NCBI RefSeq assembly: GCF_029407905.1
Contig: NC_073630.1
Location: 43,177,001-43,241,000 of the forward strand
Source: Bubalus kerabau
Taxonomy: Eukaryota; Chordata; Mammalia; Artiodactyla; Bovidae
Length of the DNA stretch: 64,000 bases
Direction of reading: 5' to 3'
A program made the position numbers and the translations under genes. Shown one piece after another: positions 1-11,945 of this stretch (positions are counted from its first letter, which is position 1; every line of letters begins with the position of its first letter). The notes beneath the pieces were generated by a model, which worked only from the letters and a program-made list of their open reading frames with translations, had not been told where the DNA came from and ran no database searches.

Positions 1-3000
1 TAATGGTACCTAAGTTAGATAACTATTGGTGAGGAACTTTTAGAAAGGTTGTATTATTTCTGATGAAAAGGATAGATAAGGATTGGATGACCAATTATCA
101 CTTTTTTTCTTAATTTGAATATGTAGTTGATGCCTAGAACTGTGCCAGCTATCTTGTGCCCATGAGGTAAAGAGAAAAAGGATAACATTTGTTTTGATCA
201 GCAGAATAGTTAGAAAAGCTTCATGTCCATTTAAGACTATGGGAAGCCCTGTAGAGAGCATAAATACATGTTAGCATGACTTCTGCATTAAAAACTCATA
301 TTTATAGATAAATAGAAAAGAAAATAGAAAGAAGGGTATGGTCAAAATTTTATAAAAGTAGGAAGCCATGGTAGCTTCCAAAGGCAACTGTATGCCCCAA
401 AGAGCAGATTCAGAGGTCTTACCAGTGTAAAGCACAGAGAACTGATGATGGTCTTGTAATAGGATTCACTGGCAGGTAAGCTGATCTATGAAACCATCTT
501 TTCCATCATTAGCCTCTCCTTCTCAGGAAGAGATCTTTAGACTATATCCCACCACTTAAGGAACAGCCCAGACAGGCTGTGCATTCCAGATCAATATCAG
601 AGACAGTGTCTGAATTTAAGACATGAAAAACATTATTATTCCTTCCAATTGCTAAAAGCTCAGAGAGGAGCAATATTTTCATCCAAATTGTCTGGCTTAC
701 ATTGTACATATTAGAGCCAGACATGGAGTAAACCAGATGCAACTTGAGACTTTTGGAATTTATTTCTCAGCCAAGCAAGGAGCTGAATTAATAGACTTTT
801 ACTTTTACTTTCTGGAAATGAGAAAGCTGAAGATTTTCCAGCATACTCCTACCAGATGGCATGTTCTATTGCCTACAATTTTCCTCCTGCTGTGGATCGC
901 CTCCAACTTAGCCTCTTCAAAGGTGAAAAGGAAAAATACGTTATCTATCTATTTGTATAGTAACCAAAGCAGTATAGAGAAAGAAAGATCAGTCTGCCTA
1001 CTGCCTATGGCTCAACTTGACCTAACTATACAACTCTTTCAGATTTTGGTAAGAAAAGATATGTCTTCCTGAAATTTAAAGATGTATCAACCAATTTTGG
1101 TATGACAAATAAGTGAGTTGGTGTTTAATGGCTAATGATCTAAGTATAATAGAATGTACTGATATTTATGAGGCCTATGAGTGATAATAAAAAATGAGAA
1201 TTTAATATGATCAAATGAACTGAGCAAATTCAACATTTTATAGCTAGTGTTTAAGTTAAAATCATAAATTTTCTATCCATATTTTATATGGAATATCTTA
1301 GAAATTTTTGCTGTGTCACAAAAAGAGATTAAATTAGAGATTAATCATCTTTAGAGTTATAAATAATAGTAAAATCAGAAAAGTTAGTTATTGAAAGTTG
1401 TATTTAGGTTAGTCTGAATCAAAATCCCACATTGTACAGTTTAAATGAGTGGTCCAGAGAAGTAAGAAATTTAACAGTAAATTAGAAAAGAGAATGCTTA
1501 TCCTGTGAATTGAACACAAATAACATAAATCTGATGTTCATAAAAGGATCATTACAAGAAGCATATTTCTGATGATAGCTATACAAATATCAGTAAATTC
1601 TATGGGGATAGTTTTCAAAATAGCTGATAATTTTTCAGGATTGAACAGCTCTGGTAATCCCAGCTTTGACTCACATTTGACATCTACTTGCTGGGAAAGC
1701 TGATAACCATTTATTTATCACAATAGAAACTGACATAGTGAAGTAGAACCAATCCTTTTACAATTTCTACCTGTTCTCACATCAATTTAAACAGCTTGAA
1801 ACCATCTAAAATGTACTTTACTTTGCCAAGAAGTGTTCACAGATATCTGCCATCAAGGAGAAAGCACTGGATGCCATAATTCTTCAAACTTATTAATTAG
1901 AATTTGGTTCGGCATTTATGTCATGTCCTAAAATATCAACTCTTTGAGTTCCATTATGCCTCTCTCCATTTCAGGCCTGTGTGTACCTTTCTCAATTTTC
2001 AAAGTCCATGAAGAGGCTTTCATGTTGGTCCTTGGGCTGTCTTCCTGCCCCTGGCTGTGATAGAGAAGGAAGAGTGAGTTCAGATTCCTTTACAGACTTA
2101 GTGAAGGACATATCCTTAAAAGTATCCTCCCCCATTAATACATAAGATTGGAGGCAATGATTCCACAAAAAACTATCCAGAAATAGATCAGATAGGGAGT
2201 TGGACTCTAGGAAGTCACAAAAAGAAACCCCAAATCCACATTTATTCACCTCATGGCAAAATTATATCTCAAACACGTATTCTTACCTTTGTGCTTTGGC
2301 TACTTGAATCCCTGCATATTTCTTATATTATCCAAACATTGAGTATTTTCAACTAAGAATTAGGTTGTTTGGGCTTGATATCCTCATATAAGTATCTCTA
2401 TCTCTCCCACTCCCTCTCTCTTTTAATCTTTCATATCAACTCAAAAACTCATTTCTGGTTCTGGTTTGGTATGTTAGGAATATCACATTTATCAGGTGAA
2501 TGGTCTGTGTGGTCTCTCATTGTTCAATAAATATTGCCTTGAATGTACTTTTTCATATTTTCTTCTGTCTTTTCAAACTGCCTTATCACATCTGCCAGTT
2601 GTTTGGGGAATTCATTCTTGAACCATGTCCTATAATCAATGTTGAATTGTACACATTAAACCTTTTTTGGGAAAGTGATTCAAAGCTTACTCTTTTATTA
2701 CAGTCATGATTCACTTCCAACAATTTCTCAGTATGGACATTAAAGTTAATTTCTATATATTTTGTGCTGTATGAGTAGTTATAATTTGTACCAATATTTA
2801 TAGGGCAGAAGGAAGTGTTAGGTGTTAAACTGCATAGGAAATTGAAACAAAATGGTTTATAGCTTAAGGATAATGCATTGTGTCATCAACCATAATTCTC
2901 TTACTTATAAATAAAAAGCCAAAGTCATCCCATCCTATGCTAGTTCTTAAACCACTTCACTTTTTGATATCTTTAAATAAACTACACAAATGCCAAGTGT

Positions 3001-3589
3001 AGAAATTTTAAAAATATTTTTTCTTTTTCAACCACAAAACTTTTTCTTACTCATTTACTGAAGACAAAAGATAATATTGTACTCTTCAGTCAAAGTTGAG
3101 GCGTCCAGTCACTCCCTTTTCCCAAAACTCGGCTCCTACTCCCACATTCCCATATTCAGTGTACCTTGTATCCGTCAGTGTTCTTCATGTGACTCTTCAT
3201 TGATTACTTCTCTGACCACCAAAGCTGTAACAAAGATGAGCAAAGCTGCAATGAAAGAAAAAAATTTTTAAAGAAAAATATGAGATATCAGATTTTCAGT
3301 AGATACTCATCTGTTTAAAAAGTATGATAAAAGCCACCTTGTGAAGTTCTCTGAATAATCACCCTGCTCTAGAATTGTGCAATGGCTTTTCCTCCCTTTG
3401 GCTTTCTCAATCAACAGACGGAAAATCTCTCACTCTCCTACATGCTTGGCTATTAAACTATCAATACACTGCCAAAAATATCTTGTCAAACAAATAACAA
3501 GATATACCACAGAAAGCAAATTCTAGAATGATGAAATAAAATCTAATTGTGCACATAGTTATGATATTAGAATGGTAATATTAAAAGTT
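1..3589. other. AT-rich stretch with no recognised gene
   Basis: I recognise no exon, RNA gene or named repeat here. Several open frames of 60-111 codons exist on both strands, but none shows a known domain, splice-site context or codon bias. The longest are at 737-1072 (+) and 1992-2249 (-). Very old unrecognisable repeats are likely. Confidence 0.6.
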
Positions 3590-3626
3590 TTTTTGTTTTG
3601 TTTGTTTTTATTTGTTTGTTTTTCTG
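3590..3626. repeat. T-rich low-complexity tract (TTTG-like)
   Basis: A run of T broken by single G residues, in TTTTG and TTTG units. It may be an eroded poly-A tail of a minus-strand retroelement, but no element body is recognisable beside it. Confidence 0.7.
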
Positions 3627-3892
3627 CGTGTGTTTGTGAAATACTTCATGCCTAGCAAGATAAGTAGCTTACTAGTTATTTAAATATTTTTCCCTGAATC
3701 TAAGTCACACCTTACAAAGTTCCAGGAACTTTCATTCATTTCACCATATGTACAATTTTCAAACAAATGTCCTGTTGATTGTTAAGATAAGTTGCTTAGA
3801 TATGATTTTTTTTAACCTCTGGTTGAGATAGAAGAGTTTTTGTTTGTTTCTTTATTTTTTGGCATAGGACAAAAAGTACATACATCATCAAA

Positions 3893-3983
3893 GAAGAGGA
3901 AAAAGAGGAAGGCATGGGGCAGGGGCTGAGGAAGAAGAAGAAAAAGAGAAAGAAGAGGAGGAGAAGGAGGAGTAGGAATAGAA
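3893..3983. repeat. GA-rich polypurine tract
   Basis: About 90 bases almost purely A and G on the plus strand, with AAG, GAG and AGG units. The serine/phenylalanine-rich minus-strand frames over it are artefacts of low complexity. Confidence 0.85.
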
Positions 3984-4510
3984 GAAACTTTGATCTACAC
4001 ACAAAAATGGTTTTACTTTGTAATAATCAGAGATATTCTCAGATGTCCAAAGGAAAGTGAAAGTACCATTTAAATACATTTAGTTTATAAAGTGCTCCAT
4101 TTATTTTTTAAATTTCAGTTTAATTTTGGTATAATTGGCATATAAATTTTAGGATACCCTGTTTTTATTTTCATTTTCTTCAGATATATACCAGGAAGTG
4201 AGATTACTGGATTATATGCTAGTTCTACTTTTAATTTTTTGAGGAACCTCCATAATGTTTTCAATAGTGGCTCTACCAATTTACATTCCCATCAACAATG
4301 CACATAGGTTTCTTTTTTTCACATCCTCAACAACACTTGGTTTTTCTTGTGTTTTTGATGATAGCCACTCTTACAGGTATTAGGTAACATTTCATTGTGA
4401 TTTTGACTTGTATTTCCTTGATGATCAGTACTTTTGGACACCTCATCATATACCTGTTGGCCATTTGCATGTTTTCCCTGAGTAAATGTCTATTCAGTTC
4501 CTCTGCTCAT

Positions 4511-4593
4511 TTTTTTTTTTTTTAATTTTATTTTATTTTTAAACTTTACATAACTGTATTAGATTTGCCAAATATCAAAATGAATCCGCCACA
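4511..4593 (-). mobile_element. Very short L1_BT 3' tip insertion
   Basis: About 80 bp of the L1_BT 3' end in minus orientation: poly-T followed by the same end sequence as 12402-12475. It sits inside the older L1. The 17-bp duplication TCAGTTCCTCTGCTCAT is exact at 4494-4510 and 4594-4610. This is a severely 5'-truncated target-primed insertion. Confidence 0.92.
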
Positions 4594-5456
4594 TCAGTTC
4601 CTCTGCTCATTTTTTTAATAGCATTGCTTTGCTTCTTTAGCTACTGAGTTCTATGAGTCCATTATATATACATACATTTGGAGGCATTGATCCCTTATTA
4701 CATAGACAGTTTAAAAATATCTTCTCTCATTTTGTAGGTTACATTTTCATTTTGCTGATTGTTCCCTTTGTTCTGTAGAAGCACTTTAATTTGCTGTAGT
4801 TCTACTTTTTAATTTTGGCTTTTGTTCCTTTGTTTTGCTATCATAACCAACATTGCCAAGATAAATGTTAAAGGGCTTCTTCTCTGTGTTTTATTCTAAG
4901 AATTTTATGGATTCAAGTCTTATGTTTATACCTATAATCTATTCCAACTAAATCTTTGTGAGTTGTGTAAGTGGGGATCTATTAGTAATTTAATTCTTCT
5001 GCATGTGTGTATACATTTTTCCTAGCAACATTTATTAAATAAACTATTCTTTCTTTATTGAGTATTCTTGGCTTCCTTGTTAAATATTAGTTAACTGCAT
5101 ATGTGAAGATTTATTTCTTGATTCTGTTCTGTTGGTATTTATGATTATTTATAGCTTTTTATGCCAATAACATATTGCTTTGATTACTGTAGCTTTGTAA
5201 TATAGTTTGAAATCAGCAATCATGATGCTTCTACCTTTGTTCCTCTTTCTCAAGATTGCTTTTGATATTTGACATCTTTTGTCATTCCATACTAATTTTA
5301 AGATTATTCTATTTCTGTGAAAAATGCCATTAGAATTTTGAGAGAAACTGCATATAATCCATAGATTGGTTTAGGTAACATAGACATTATAACAATATTA
5401 ATTCTTCCAATCCACAAACATGATATATCTGTCCATTTATTGGTGCCTCCTTCAAT

Positions 5457-5577
5457 CCCTGGGTTGGGAAGATCCCCTGGAGAAGGGAAAGACTACCCAT
5501 TCCAATATTCTAGCCTGGAGAATTCCATGGACAGTCCATGGGGTTGCAAAGAGTCGGACACAACTGAGCAACTTTCA
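5457..5577 (+). mobile_element. Bov-tA SINE, 5'-truncated
   Basis: The tRNA-derived head is mostly missing; the body ends with the typical GACACAACTGAGCAACTTTC tail. It lies in the old L1. A short TSD CTTCAAT is seen at 5450-5456 and 5578-5584. Confidence 0.9.
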
Positions 5578-6045
5578 CTTCAATTTTAATAAGTGTTTTA
5601 TAGTTTTCACATATAGACCTTGACAGCTTTGTTAAAATTTATTCCTATGTATTTTATTCATTTTTATTTAATTATAAATGGGATTGTTTTCTTGATTTCT
5701 CTTTCTGTTAATTCATTAGTGTATAAAACACAATTGATTTTCATATATTCATTTTGAATCCTGCAGTTCTACTGAATTTGTTTCTTATTTATAATAGTTT
5801 TTTGGTGGAGTCTTCAAGGTTTCTATATACATCATGTCATCTACAAATAGAGACATAATTTACTTCTTCCTTTCAGTCTTGGTTAACTTTTATTTCTTTT
5901 TCTTGACTGATTGATATCTCTATAACTTCCTGTGCTATGTTGAGTAAAGGCAGTAGAAGTGAGCATTCTCATCTTGCTCGTTGTCTTAGAGGGAAAATTT
6001 TCAGCTTTTCATCATTGAATATGATGTTATGTGTGGGCTTGAAAT

Positions 6046-6268
6046 GTGTGTGCATGTGAGTTGTTTCAGTCATGTCCAACTCTTTGTGACCCTATGAACT
6101 GTAGCCCACCAAGCTGTTCTGTCTATGGGATTCTCCAAGTAAGAATATTGGAGAGGGTTGCCATGCCCTCCTGCAGGGGATCTTCCCAACCCAGGGATTG
6201 AACCTGCATCTCCTGTGACTCCTGCATTTCAGGCAGATTCTTAACCACTGAGCCACTGGGGAAGCCCA
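6046..6268 (-). mobile_element. Bov-tA SINE, minus strand
   Basis: Complete tRNA-Glu-like head at the right end and Bov-A body at the left, within the old L1. TSDs GTGGGCTTGAAAT (6033-6045) and GTGGGCTTGTAAT (6269-6281) differ by one base, so the insertion is not recent. A 14-base local repeat disturbs the head near 6205-6225. Confidence 0.93.
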
Positions 6269-6348
6269 GTGGGCTTGTAATATGTCACCTTTATTATGCT
6301 GAGGTATTCTCCCTCTATACCCAGTTTATTAAGAATTTTTATGATACA

Positions 6349-6569
6349 AAAAGTCAAAGTCAAAATTAGTCACACAGTTGTGTCTGACTCTTTGTGATCT
6401 CATGGACTATATCCTGCCCGGTTCCTCCATCCATGGAATTCTGCAAGCAAGATTACTGGCATGGGTTGCCATTTCCTTCTCTAGGGGGTCTTCCCAACCC
6501 AAGGATTGAACCCAGGTCTCCTGCATTGCAGGCAGATTCTTTATCAACTGAGCCACTAGGGAAGCCCTG
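6349..6569 (-). mobile_element. Bov-tA SINE, minus strand
   Basis: Full-length copy in the old L1, only about 80 bp from the previous SINE and in the same orientation. The 12-bp TSD TTTTATGATACA is exact at 6337-6348 and 6570-6581. Confidence 0.93.
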
Positions 6570-7404
6570 TTTTATGATACATGGGTGTTAAATTTTGTCA
6601 AATGCTTTTTCTGCATCTATTAAAATAATCATATGGTTTTTATCCTTTTTGTTCATTAAAGTAGTACATTTCATTGATTAATTTGCAAATATTGAATCAC
6701 CTTACCTCCTTACCTCCATGGAATAAATTTCACTGGATCATCATGATGAATGATTCTTTCAGTGTATTTTTGTATTTGTTTTACTAATATTTTGTTGAGG
6801 GTTTTTCCATCCATGTGGATCAGGGATATTGGCCTGTAATAATCTCTTGTGTGTTCTTGTTTGGTTTTAGTATCAGGGTAATTTTGGTCTCATAAAATAA
6901 TTTTAAAAGGATTCCTTCCTCTTCTATTTTTTGGAAGTGTTTCAGGAGGATTGGCATTAATTCTTCTCTAAATATATAGTAGAAATCACCATGAAGCTAT
7001 ATAATTCTCTGCTTTTCTTCACTGGGAGATTTTTGATTACTGATTCAATCTTTCTACTAGTAAATGATCTGGTCAGTTTTTCTGTTTCTTTATGATTCAG
7101 TATTGGTGGTTTGCATATTTCTAAGAATTTATCTATTCTTATCTATTCTTATCTTATCTGTCCAATTTTTAATGTATAATTATTTATAGCAGTCTCTTAA
7201 GAATTCATGTTTGTTTATTATAAACGGTAATGTCTTTGCTTTCATTTTTCTATCATTTTTCCCTTGGTAAGTCTAGCTGAAGTTTGCTCTATTTTGTTTA
7301 TATTTTCAAAATGCCAACTTTTAATTTTATTGATTTTTGTATGGTCTTTTTAGTTCCTATATCAGCTCTGATCTTTGTCATTTCCTTCATTCTACTACTT
7401 GGGA

Positions 7405-8015
7405 ACCTAGAGTGGGCCATCAGGACTATGGGAAGACAGTGCCTGCCGGCCTTGCCAGAGGGTCTTAAGGGAAGATCACTATTAAGCCCTAATAGTGGGA
7501 TATATTAGAAGCCTAACCCTCAGGCAATAGTTTTAAAGAATGCAAATAGATCTTTTTCAGGGGAACACTGGAAAGACACAGCAAATCTCCTGATCCCACT
7601 AAGGAATATTCCTTTGTATAGTCTTGTGGGTCTTGTGGAAGTAAGCCCCATTAATTTTCAGAACTAGATGGTTTTAAGGCCTACCTATGAGATAGAAGTC
7701 TTAAAAAATCAGGGCACTAGATGCTTGGTCTAAACCCTTTGTTTCTCAGAGAGAATCTGAGGATTGTATGTCCCTTTTCTATACCATGTTACTATGCTAG
7801 GCTGTGATTTACTGTGAGAATGTTTCTCAACATTATCTATCCATTTCACTGTAGATATTTTCTAGTTCACATGATGTGTAATTCAGTTTCTGTATTTCTT
7901 TTGAAAGAAATTATTCCATGTATAACAGTAGATTCAGTGTACTTATGATAGGAAGTAAGTATAGGAACATCTTACATTGACATCTTTGCTTGACTATTTT
8001 GTTTTTTTAATTCAA
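7405..8015 (-). mobile_element. Old L1 5'UTR-like sequence, minus strand
   Basis: From memory, 7700-8010 resembles the reverse complement of the 5'UTR of an old mammalian L1, including a degraded CCATCTT-like (YY1-type) end near 7990. It abuts ORF2 sequence at about 7404 in the same orientation, with ORF1 and the 5' part of ORF2 absent. Either one L1 with a large internal deletion or two separate L1 fragments would explain this. Confidence 0.5.
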
Positions 8016-8349
8016 GATACAGTTCTGGCAAGTGTCTAGCTCCTTCTTAACTGATATTAGGTAAATGACCGAGTATCTTATTGAGTCAAATTGCTATCTA
8101 ACTCAACTCTAAAATCTAGTATGTCAAGTGGATTATCTTTTTGTGTTATTTTAAAAATTGTGAGATGTTTGTACAAAAACCACCCAAAACGCATGTATAC
8201 CTATACATATAGTACATATGTAAACATAAAGTTTTAAAAAAAGTAGGTTAAATTGAGCAGATGAATAACACCATTAAGTTTTTAGAAAAACCTGAATTTC
8301 CCCAGTACCTTGGAAGCCATAGCACCATAACCCAGTCACAGAAGCCTAC

Positions 8350-9131
8350 ATACAAACCTTCAAGTTGTTAACTTTCAAAGAAGCAAACATGCAAGGACTA
8401 CTTCATTGAACCCCTTGCTGTGCAACACGAGGAGCTTACTAATGAAGACCTGATGCATTTAAAGTCCCAGTGAAAAGATGAAGAGAGATAGGATGAAGAA
8501 GTCACTGAAGAACCAAAGAGATTCATGATGCAGGAAATGGCAAGAGTTTTTTCTTTATTTGAGGAGGCACTGTTAGTGTTTGAGGCGTGGTACCTGAACG
8601 TAGAATGGTATGCGAAGATTGCATCAGCCATTCAGGGAGCAGTACAGTTGTACCCTGTCATCCATGATGAGAAAAAAAAGAGCTACTACCTAGACATCAC
8701 TGCATAATTTTTTCAAGAGAATATTTAGAATTGAATCCAGCAGGAAACCTGTGCCATCAGAATTGCAGCTTGCCCTCCATTTCTATTGCTGATAATCTTT
8801 CATCTCTATCCTCTCTCACCTCGTCTCCCTCCTCGTCAATAACTTTTCTTGCCTCTTCATTAGATGGCAGACACTATATGCCAGCTGTTGTACCATACTC
8901 CTGTACTTTTTGAGGTACTGTACTATAAGATTTAAAATATTTTCTTGCTTTCTGTATTTGTTTCTTATGTACTATTTGTGTGAAAAGTATTATAAACTTA
9001 TTACAGTACAGTACTGTATATTTGATTATGTTAACTGGGTACCTAGGCTAACTTTGGATTTAAGAACAAATTGGACTTATGGATGTGCTCTTGGAATGGA
9101 ATTCATTTGCATGTAGAGGACTTGCTGTATT
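8350..9131 (+). mobile_element. Tigger (pogo/TcMar) DNA transposon, 3' part
   Basis: Plus-strand translation in broken frames gives the C-terminal part of a Tigger-type DDE transposase, including EELTNEDL near 8430 and VIHDEKKKSYYLDIT near 8660. The element's 3' noncoding region and terminal inverted repeat follow, ending GACTTGCTGTA at 9131 (the family end is an imperfect GGGGACTTACTG-like repeat). Frameshifts and stops are frequent. The 5' inverted repeat and catalytic core are absent. Tigger1 and Tigger2 are both possible. Confidence 0.88.
8398..8706 (+). pseudogene. Broken Tigger transposase C-terminus
   Basis: The last ~100 residues of a Tigger transposase-like frame, with at least one frameshift and one in-frame stop near 8470. 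The open segment at 8525-8707 is 60 codons and ends where the family protein would continue for about 20-30 residues. It cannot make an active transposase because the DDE domain lies upstream and is lost. Confidence 0.75.
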
Positions 9132-9197
9132 TTCCATTCCCTCTCCTACAAGCAGATACTATGCTGAAATTTGTTTTAAAATCTCCTGGATTTCTTG

Positions 9198-9220
9198 TTT
9201 TTTTTTTTTTTTTTTTTTCT
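9198..9220. repeat. Poly-T tract
   Basis: Over 20 T residues between the Tigger end and the old L1. It could be the tail of the minus-strand L1 fragment that follows. Confidence 0.8.
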
Positions 9221-9264
9221 TTGCAATTTTCTCTTTCATATATCCATCATAAGCAGATAGTTTA

Positions 9265-9990
9265 GTTTTTTTGCAATTAGAATTTATATAAATAAAATCA
9301 CATTGTGTATTCTTTTGTGACATGATTATTTCACTTAGCATGTTATTGAGATACATTCTTGTAGATGTGTGTGTTTGTACTTCATTAATGTTTATTATCA
9401 TATAGCATTCCTTATTTAATGTATTTTTGACGTTTTTACTTTTGGTGACCATTTGGGCAGTTTCAAGTTTGAAAATATTACTAACAATGCTCCTATGACC
9501 AGTTTTATAGATGTAGCCTGAAGTAAATGTGCATACATTTTTTTCTCTAAGAGTGGAAATATTGTGTCTTAGAGAATGCCAAAGTATTTTCAAACTATAA
9601 GATATTTCAATTTATACTTTCATAATTAGGTTATACTTTCCTAAGCACTTGTTACTCTTACTTCCTGAATATATTTTTCCATATTTTTTAGTTTTTGCTA
9701 GTCCAATTGTTTTTTTAACCAGTCATTAGTTTTAATTGCACACACTGATTGTTAATGGGGTTGTGTATTCCTTCTGTAATAATATCACTGTCATATCATA
9801 GATGTCCTCATAGATGACACTGACTATATAAACTTTTACACCTGTAAAGTACTTCTTTAAAATTGTCTGCTCATTTCCTCTTGAATTGTTTGCTTTTGGG
9901 CATTTACATAATTGTTCTTTGTATCATGACTATTAATTCTACTCTACAAAATATTTTGCCAGAAAACAGAAAAACTTAATATCTTAATGT
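9265..9990 (-). mobile_element. Old L1 3' end, minus strand
   Basis: The minus strand follows the 3' end of old L1 elements (L1M type): an eroded ATTTCACTTAGCAT-like 3'UTR, then text parallel to ORF2 C-terminal sequence near 9540-9600 and 9860-9950. It is highly diverged, so the right boundary is uncertain. Confidence 0.75.
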
Positions 9991-10774
9991 CTTTGAAAAC
10001 TTTATAACAGATTCCTGAGATTTCTCTACAGGCTTCTCATCCTAAAAGTTAAAGTTCTCCTGGCACTGTAGCAATCTATTTTTTCAGATTGAAATCATTT
10101 CTATAATGTTCTTGTAAAAATACTCTTTTTTCAAAATAAATGCTATTTTATCCACCTTTTCTAGAGAGCACATAGGTTGTCCTCATCTGTAGAAAATCAA
10201 ACAGTCTATCAAGATATACCTAAGTGAAGCAGTCTCCAAACTCTATTCTTGAGTCTCATCCAGAGACGAATTACTCCTTATCTTCCTTTTCCCTCATTTT
10301 TTGGTTTGTTTGTTCCTGGGCAGTAAAGGGACACTAACATTTTGTATCTATCTGTTGCAAAAGGGGAGATCCCTTCCAGGGCCTGAGAATTGGCTCTTGT
10401 CTAAAACCTGGAAATGAATTTTCTGAGGAGACACATGTGCTGACAAAGCAAGAGACTATTGGGAAAGCCTCTTCGGCATTGCCCTGCCAAGATGGATTCC
10501 AGCATGAAGGATTCTGGGAGGTTGGTAGGACACATTAATTGACATCTCCTCTCTCCTTTTGACCTTTCACAAATTATTCTGGTTAGTAGTAACTTGTTAG
10601 TTATGCATTCTTTACCAGGACTTCCTATTGTAAGATAATTCATGCACATGGTTACTATCATGCCTGGACAGGGTGGGCAGTTTCAGTCAATGGTTCCTCT
10701 AACAATAGATATGAGACTGGTGATTTTATTTAGTTTTTCTTTATCTTCAAAAACTGATGTGGCAAAACATATAG
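9991..10774. other. No gene recognised
   Basis: AT-rich sequence without a recognisable repeat or exon. The 86-codon minus-strand frame at 10401-10661 has no family signature. Confidence 0.5.
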
Positions 10775-10905
10775 TAAAGCACATTTTATAGATGACAAAA
10801 CTGAAACTTGGAACTAATAGGTAACCTGCCCAAGGAGAAACAGACTATAATTACAGTAAAGGCCAAGCTCATATTCCTTTCTGTCTAATGCCAGTACTTT
10901 TGTCT
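10775..10905 (-). mobile_element. MIR SINE fragment, minus strand
   Basis: Shows the MIR core in reverse: TTTTATAGATGACAAAACTGAAAC, then a CCTGCCCAAGG-type segment, in the spacing expected for MIR. Ancient and diverged, without TSDs. Confidence 0.75.
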
Positions 10906-11004
10906 TTTCTACTGCTCCCTCCCACTGAGAGGTATCTTACTATGCCCTTCAATCTATTTATATTTACACATTGAGAGCCATAGAAAGGGCATTGCAATCA
11001 GAAT

Positions 11005-11452
11005 GCTTGGTGGAGTCCATTGAATGGTATCTCCACATCTCAACCCAGAGAACTTATGAATGGGACCTTATTTGAAAAAAGAGTCTTTGTAGATGTAATT
11101 AAATTAAGTACCTTAAGATGAGATTGTCCTGTATTATTCTGGTTGGGCCCTAAATTCAATGACAAATATCCTAAAGGAGAGAGAAGAAATGATACCGGAG
11201 AGGAGATGGTCTTGTGAAGACATGAGGCAGAGACTGAAGTTACATAGACACCAGAGATAGACTGAAACGACAACAGTCACCAGAAGCTAGAAGAGGCAAA
11301 AAAAGTGTCCTCCCTTAGAGGTTACAAGTTTTTTTTGACAACTTGATTTCAGACTTCTGCCTTCCAGAACTGTGAGAGAGTAAGTTTTTGTTATTTCAAG
11401 TCACCTAGTTTGAAGTATTTTGTTACAGCAGCTGTAGGAAACGAACATACCT
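11005..11452 (+). mobile_element. MLT1-type LTR (ERVL-MaLR), plus strand
   Basis: A solo LTR of the mammalian MaLR family. Visible landmarks are GGACCTTATTTGAAA near 11060, GTTGGGCCCTAAATTCAATG near 11143, CACCAGAAGCTAGAAGAGGC near 11279, AGAACTGTGAGAGAGTAA near 11366 and a TTTTGTTACAGCAGC end near 11420. No internal retroviral coding sequence is attached. The polyadenylation-type signal is degraded. Confidence 0.9.
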
Positions 11453-11480
11453 GGAGTTGCAATCTAGTTTACCAACTTTT

Positions 11481-11610
11481 CGGAGAAGGCAATGGCAACC
11501 CATTCCAGTGTTCTTGCCTGGAGAATCCCAGAGACAGAGGAGCCTGGTGGGCTGCCATGTATGGTCGCACAGAGTCGGACATGACTGAAGCGACTTAGCA
11601 GCAGCAGCAG
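11481..11610 (+). mobile_element. Bov-A2-type SINE, single monomer
   Basis: One Bov-A unit starting GGAGAAGGCAATGGCAACC and ending in (AGC)n. The 12-bp TSD TTACCAACTTTT is exact at 11469-11480 and 11611-11622, so the insertion is fairly young. It lies just past the MLT1 LTR. Confidence 0.95.
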
Positions 11611-11629
11611 TTACCAACTTTTTTTGCTA

Positions 11630-11800
11630 TGTAATCTGGAGCACAATACTAAAGCTCTCCAAGTATCAGTTTCCATATATAAAATAAGGATGAAAAGAGA
11701 AATCTGGTTGTTTTTATAATTAAATGATTCAATAAATGTAGAGTGCTTAAACATTCCAAGGTGCAAAGTAAGCCCTCAATAAAACTTAACCATTTTTATT
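11630..11800 (+). mobile_element. MIR SINE, plus strand
   Basis: MIR sense features: TCAGTTTCCATATATAAAATAAGGATG near the middle and a GTAAGCCCTCAATAAA 3' end near 11768. Diverged. Confidence 0.75.
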
Positions 11801-11945
11801 ATTGATTTATTATCCTGCCAACTAACTCAAACATTACAAGAACAGGAACTAAAGTATATATATTTATATCCTGTCAGAAATGCCCAGCATGGTTCTCATT
11901 CGAAATATTTACCAACTTGAATTAGGGAACTGCTAGGAACCACCA

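Larger units (their letters stand above)
4096..7404 (-). mobile_element. Old L1 LINE, ORF2 3' half, minus strand
   Basis: Read on the minus strand this is the decayed 3' half of an L1 reverse-transcriptase ORF2. It carries the usual L1 landmarks in order and in parallel with the younger L1_BT at 23000-35350. Examples are the segment near 4740-4800, which matches 28190-28260, and the segment near 5180-5260, which matches 28630-28700. Stops occur throughout. It is interrupted by an L1 tip (4511-4593) and three Bov-tA SINEs (5457-5577, 6046-6268, 6349-6569). Subfamily is not determined; it is an old mammalian L1 (L1MA/L1M-like). Confidence 0.9.

Noticed and set aside
11040..11273. 77-codon minus frame
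   Set aside because: Antisense to an MLT1-type LTR; no coding evidence.
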